Origin: JACPSX01 sp035288405 [NCBI: bacterium] | GTDB lineage: Bacteria; JACPSX01 | Length of the DNA: 6,462 nucleotides | Assembly (NCBI GenBank): GCA_035288405.1 | Contig: DATEAK010000020.1 | Span: 1-6,462 of the forward strand | Reading direction: 5' to 3' | In this document: positions 4,593 to 6,462 of the stretch, piece by piece | Layout: each line of letters opens with the position of its first letter | Position numbering within the stretch: position 1 is the first letter of the stretch | Program-made: the position numbers and the translations under genes | Notes under the pieces: generated by a model | The model's database searches: none | What the model saw: only the letters and a program-made list of their open reading frames with translations | What the model was told of the DNA's origin: nothing

Positions 4593-5585
4593 TTAGCGAT
4601 AGAGCTTGTCAATAAATCCGCTGCTCTCCAGCTCGGTATCCAAACTCTCATCCACAAACCGGTTCATGGTTACATTTTTCGCCTCAGGGCGCTGCTCGGC
4701 CACCGCCTCCCGGATTGTGTTTAGAATCTCCGGGGCGAACCGCAAATTTCTGGGAGCACCCTGGGAAGACAGGCGATAATCGTACTCGGCCAGATCCGGA
4801 GTCATTCGAAGATATTTCGCCAGGATTTTCAGGCTCCCATCCCGGTTCGTTTTAAAGTAGTGGGTGGCCTCGGCAAATCCCATCAGAATCCGCTTCAGCA
4901 GATCCCGGTTGTCTCGCATGAATTCTCGTTTCACCACCACGGCCGCATCCGAGTAAGGCACTTTGCCGGCGGCAATGTCGTAGGCCACATTGAACCCCAT
5001 ACTTTGAGCTTTCTTGTGGCCCGCCGGCGTGATCGTGGCCGCATCGGCCCCCCCGGATAGGACTGATGCGAGACGATCCGAAGACCCTCCCGCCTGGATC
5101 AGCTGATAATCCCGGTCCGCTTCCAGTCCGAATTTCTTCAAGGCAAAGCGGGTCACAAAGTCCGAGGAGCTTCCCCGGCGTCCGATGGCGATCCTCTTTC
5201 CCTTGAGATCCTCCGGTCGTGTGATTCCCTCCCGGGCGACGATTTCGTTCGTCATCAGGCTCGAAAGATTGCCCACCATAATCATATCCGCTCCGGCCAG
5301 CGCGCCGTTCACTGTGCTCACCGGCGAGAGCACTCCGAACTGAACTTGGCCGGAGATGATGGCCGCTACCGCAGCCGCCCCTCCCTGGACGAAGATCATT
5401 TCCACATCCAGGCCCTGCTTCTGAAAGAAGCCGGCCTCCTTTGCGATCCATAGTGCCCCCTCGCTTGCCGTCGGAGTGCTGTAGATGGACTTGATGCTTT
5501 GGGCTTCTATGGAAACACCTCCCAATCCGCCCAGGACAAGGATCCCTCCCACCAAAAGCGCCGAAAAGATCATTCTGAGTTTCAT
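4593..5585 (-). CDS. ABC transporter periplasmic substrate-binding protein, NMT1/SsuA-type, 330 aa
   Basis: This is a type-2 periplasmic binding fold that delivers a small ligand to an ABC importer. The start at 5585 gives a Sec signal peptide: MKLR, then a hydrophobic run to ~residue 24, with likely cleavage after Ala28 (SIEA|QS). No lipobox cysteine is present. Family features follow: 'EGALWIAKEAGFFQKQGLDVEM', 'AIISGQVQFGVLS' and 'PEDLKGKRIAIGRRGSSSDF'. These are typical of NMT1/THI5, SsuA and TauA relatives, and the length is normal. GGAGGAGGG (minus strand, 5596 to 5588) precedes the ATG. An upstream in-frame ATG at 5684 would overlap the previous gene and bury the signal peptide, so it is rejected. 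It lies 37 bases after a related binding-protein gene, in the same operon. The ligand is not predictable: taurine, sulfonates, nitrate, pyrimidine precursors and aromatic acids are all known in the family. No ATPase or permease gene is in the window. Confidence 0.87.
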   Translation of the reverse strand: MKLRMIFSALLVGGILVLGGLGGVSIEAQSIKSIYSTPTASEGALWIAKEAGFFQKQGLDVEMIFVQGGAAAVAAIISGQVQFGVLSPVSTVNGALAGADMIMVGNLSSLMTNEIVAREGITRPEDLKGKRIAIGRRGSSSDFVTRFALKKFGLEADRDYQLIQAGGSSDRLASVLSGGADAATITPAGHKKAQSMGFNVAYDIAAGKVPYSDAAVVVKREFMRDNRDLLKRILMGFAEATHYFKTNRDGSLKILAKYLRMTPDLAEYDYRLSSQGAPRNLRFAPEILNTIREAVAEQRPEAKNVTMNRFVDESLDTELESSGFIDKLYR

Positions 5586-5587
5586 TT

Positions 5588-5596
5588 CCCTCCTCC
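5588..5596 (-). promoter_or_regulatory. Ribosome binding site for the downstream binding-protein gene
   Basis: GGAGGAGGG read on the minus strand ends 2 bases before the ATG at 5585-5583, with its GGAGG core 6 bases upstream. It fixes the start at the signal peptide rather than at upstream in-frame codons. Confidence 0.6.
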
Positions 5597-5622
5597 ATTC
5601 GAGCAAGGTTTTGGTGTCGCCT

Positions 5623-6462
5623 TCAGCGATACAAGCTCCGAATAAAACCGCTTTCGTCGAGCTCTTTGACAAAGCGATTATCAAAAAAGTCTTCCGGGTT
5701 CGCAGTTTTCGCCGCCGGGATCGTGGGCGCCCTCTGGTCCAGAACCGCCTTCACAGCCGCAGCCGGAACATAGGGAATCGCCTCGAAGATCGGCTCATAC
5801 TCCTGATACGTCTTCTCCAGAATATCTCCCTCCGTTGTCTTCGTGTACTTGCCGATCACTTTCTTAGTGTATTCCTTGTCCGTCTTGGAAACGGCGATCC
5901 CTTCCACAAAGGCTTTTACGAACGCGCGCACGCTGTCCGGGCGGGCTTTGAGATAGTTATCGCTCACGGCGACCCCGGCCAAGATGTACGGGAATTTGTA
6001 CTTCCACGTATCCACCAGGAGTCTGAGTCCCAGTTGATCCGCTTTGAAACTGGATGGCGGGGCCAGAAGCCCTGCCTGGACGACACCCGATGCGACGGAA
6101 GCCAAAATTTCAGGCACACTGCGGGTCTGGATGATCCCTACATCCGTACCCATCTTGAGGCCCGCCTCCTTTAAAATGATCTGCATGGCCAGGTCCACGC
6201 CCGACCCAAACCGGGTGATCGCCGCCTTTTTTCCCTTCAGATCCGCGACGCTGCGAATGTCCTTCTGCGCGTAGAGGTGGAAACGCAGGTAATTACTGTA
6301 GGCGAGCACCATCTTGATCCCGGCTCCGGCCATCCGGGCATCGATAATCCCGGCACCGGCCGTCTCGGCAATCTGAATGTCACCGGAAATTAACGCCGGC
6401 GCCACCTGGGCGCTGCTGGCCAGATAGATGAGCGTCACATCGAGTCCATATTTATCAAAGAG
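5623..6462 (-). CDS. ABC transporter substrate-binding protein, NMT1/SsuA-type (N-terminus beyond window)
   Basis: The frame is open from the right edge (6462) to the TGA at 5623, giving about 279 residues. It begins inside the family motif 'LFDKYGLDVTLIY', so roughly 40-50 residues, including the expected signal peptide, are missing. Further family features are 'APALISGDIQIAETAG', 'VADLKGKKAAITRFGSGVD' and 'ASVASGVVQAGLLAPP', consistent with a type-2 periplasmic binding protein. The C-terminus 'ESGFIRSLYR' parallels 'SSGFIDKLYR' in the next gene, which shows common ancestry, but the cores differ widely. A GTG at 6438 would be an internal, wrong start because it truncates the first helix. The substrate is unknown. 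It is the upstream member of the minus-strand operon. Confidence 0.87.
   Translation of the reverse strand, partial: LFDKYGLDVTLIYLASSAQVAPALISGDIQIAETAGAGIIDARMAGAGIKMVLAYSNYLRFHLYAQKDIRSVADLKGKKAAITRFGSGVDLAMQIILKEAGLKMGTDVGIIQTRSVPEILASVASGVVQAGLLAPPSSFKADQLGLRLLVDTWKYKFPYILAGVAVSDNYLKARPDSVRAFVKAFVEGIAVSKTDKEYTKKVIGKYTKTTEGDILEKTYQEYEPIFEAIPYVPAAAVKAVLDQRAPTIPAAKTANPEDFFDNRFVKELDESGFIRSLYR

Noticed and set aside
5586-5684. ATG 5684 as the start of the downstream binding protein
   Set aside because: It would overlap the preceding gene by about 60 bases and place 33 residues before a clear signal peptide. ATG 5585 has a strong ribosome site.
5485-6174. Plus-strand open frame of 229 codons across the binding-protein genes
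   Set aside because: It runs antisense through two clear minus-strand binding-protein genes and has no domain signal.

Overview
The window looks like part of a Gram-negative, environmental bacterial chromosome of moderate GC. Support for this is a Sec signal peptide on a periplasmic binding protein, neighbouring NMT1-type ABC binding proteins, a large PAS/GAF hybrid kinase next to hemerythrins, and AGC-rich palindromic intergenic repeats. Deltaproteobacteria-like, Nitrospirota-like or NC10-like lineages would fit. The sequence alone does not settle the taxon, and this placement is inference.

Left part (1-4554, all + strand). Bases 1-62 encode the last residues of a gene that resembles the winged-helix C-terminus of a Crp/Fnr regulator. 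An intergenic stretch (63-272) follows, with an imperfect inverted repeat (71-92 / 185-206), a perfect 9-bp stem (134-142 / 165-173) and a perfect Crp-type palindrome TGTGA-N6-TCACA at 224-239. Four genes come next: a two-cluster 4Fe-4S ferredoxin (273-488), a DUF2249-hemerythrin fusion (511-1326), a stand-alone hemerythrin-like protein (1423-2007), and a hybrid sensor kinase (2173-4554). The kinase has an unusual N-terminal Rossmann NAD-binding-like domain, followed by PAS, GAF, HisKA, HATPase and a C-terminal receiver.

Right part (4593-6462, - strand). Two tandem but diverged ABC-transporter substrate-binding proteins of the NMT1/THI5-SsuA type face the kinase gene. The upstream one runs off the right edge of the window. 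A palindromic repeat (4518-4573), of the same family as the one near 71-206, spans the kinase stop codon and the convergent junction.

Working model (inference): the + strand genes form a redox/diatomic-gas response module. A Crp/Fnr-type regulator acts at the 224-239 operator. Hemerythrin di-iron proteins bind O2 or handle NO/iron. The ferredoxin supplies electrons. The hybrid kinase reads redox or nucleotide state through its Rossmann, PAS and GAF domains. The binding-protein genes appear to be an unrelated transport operon. No tRNA, rRNA, CRISPR array or transposase is visible.
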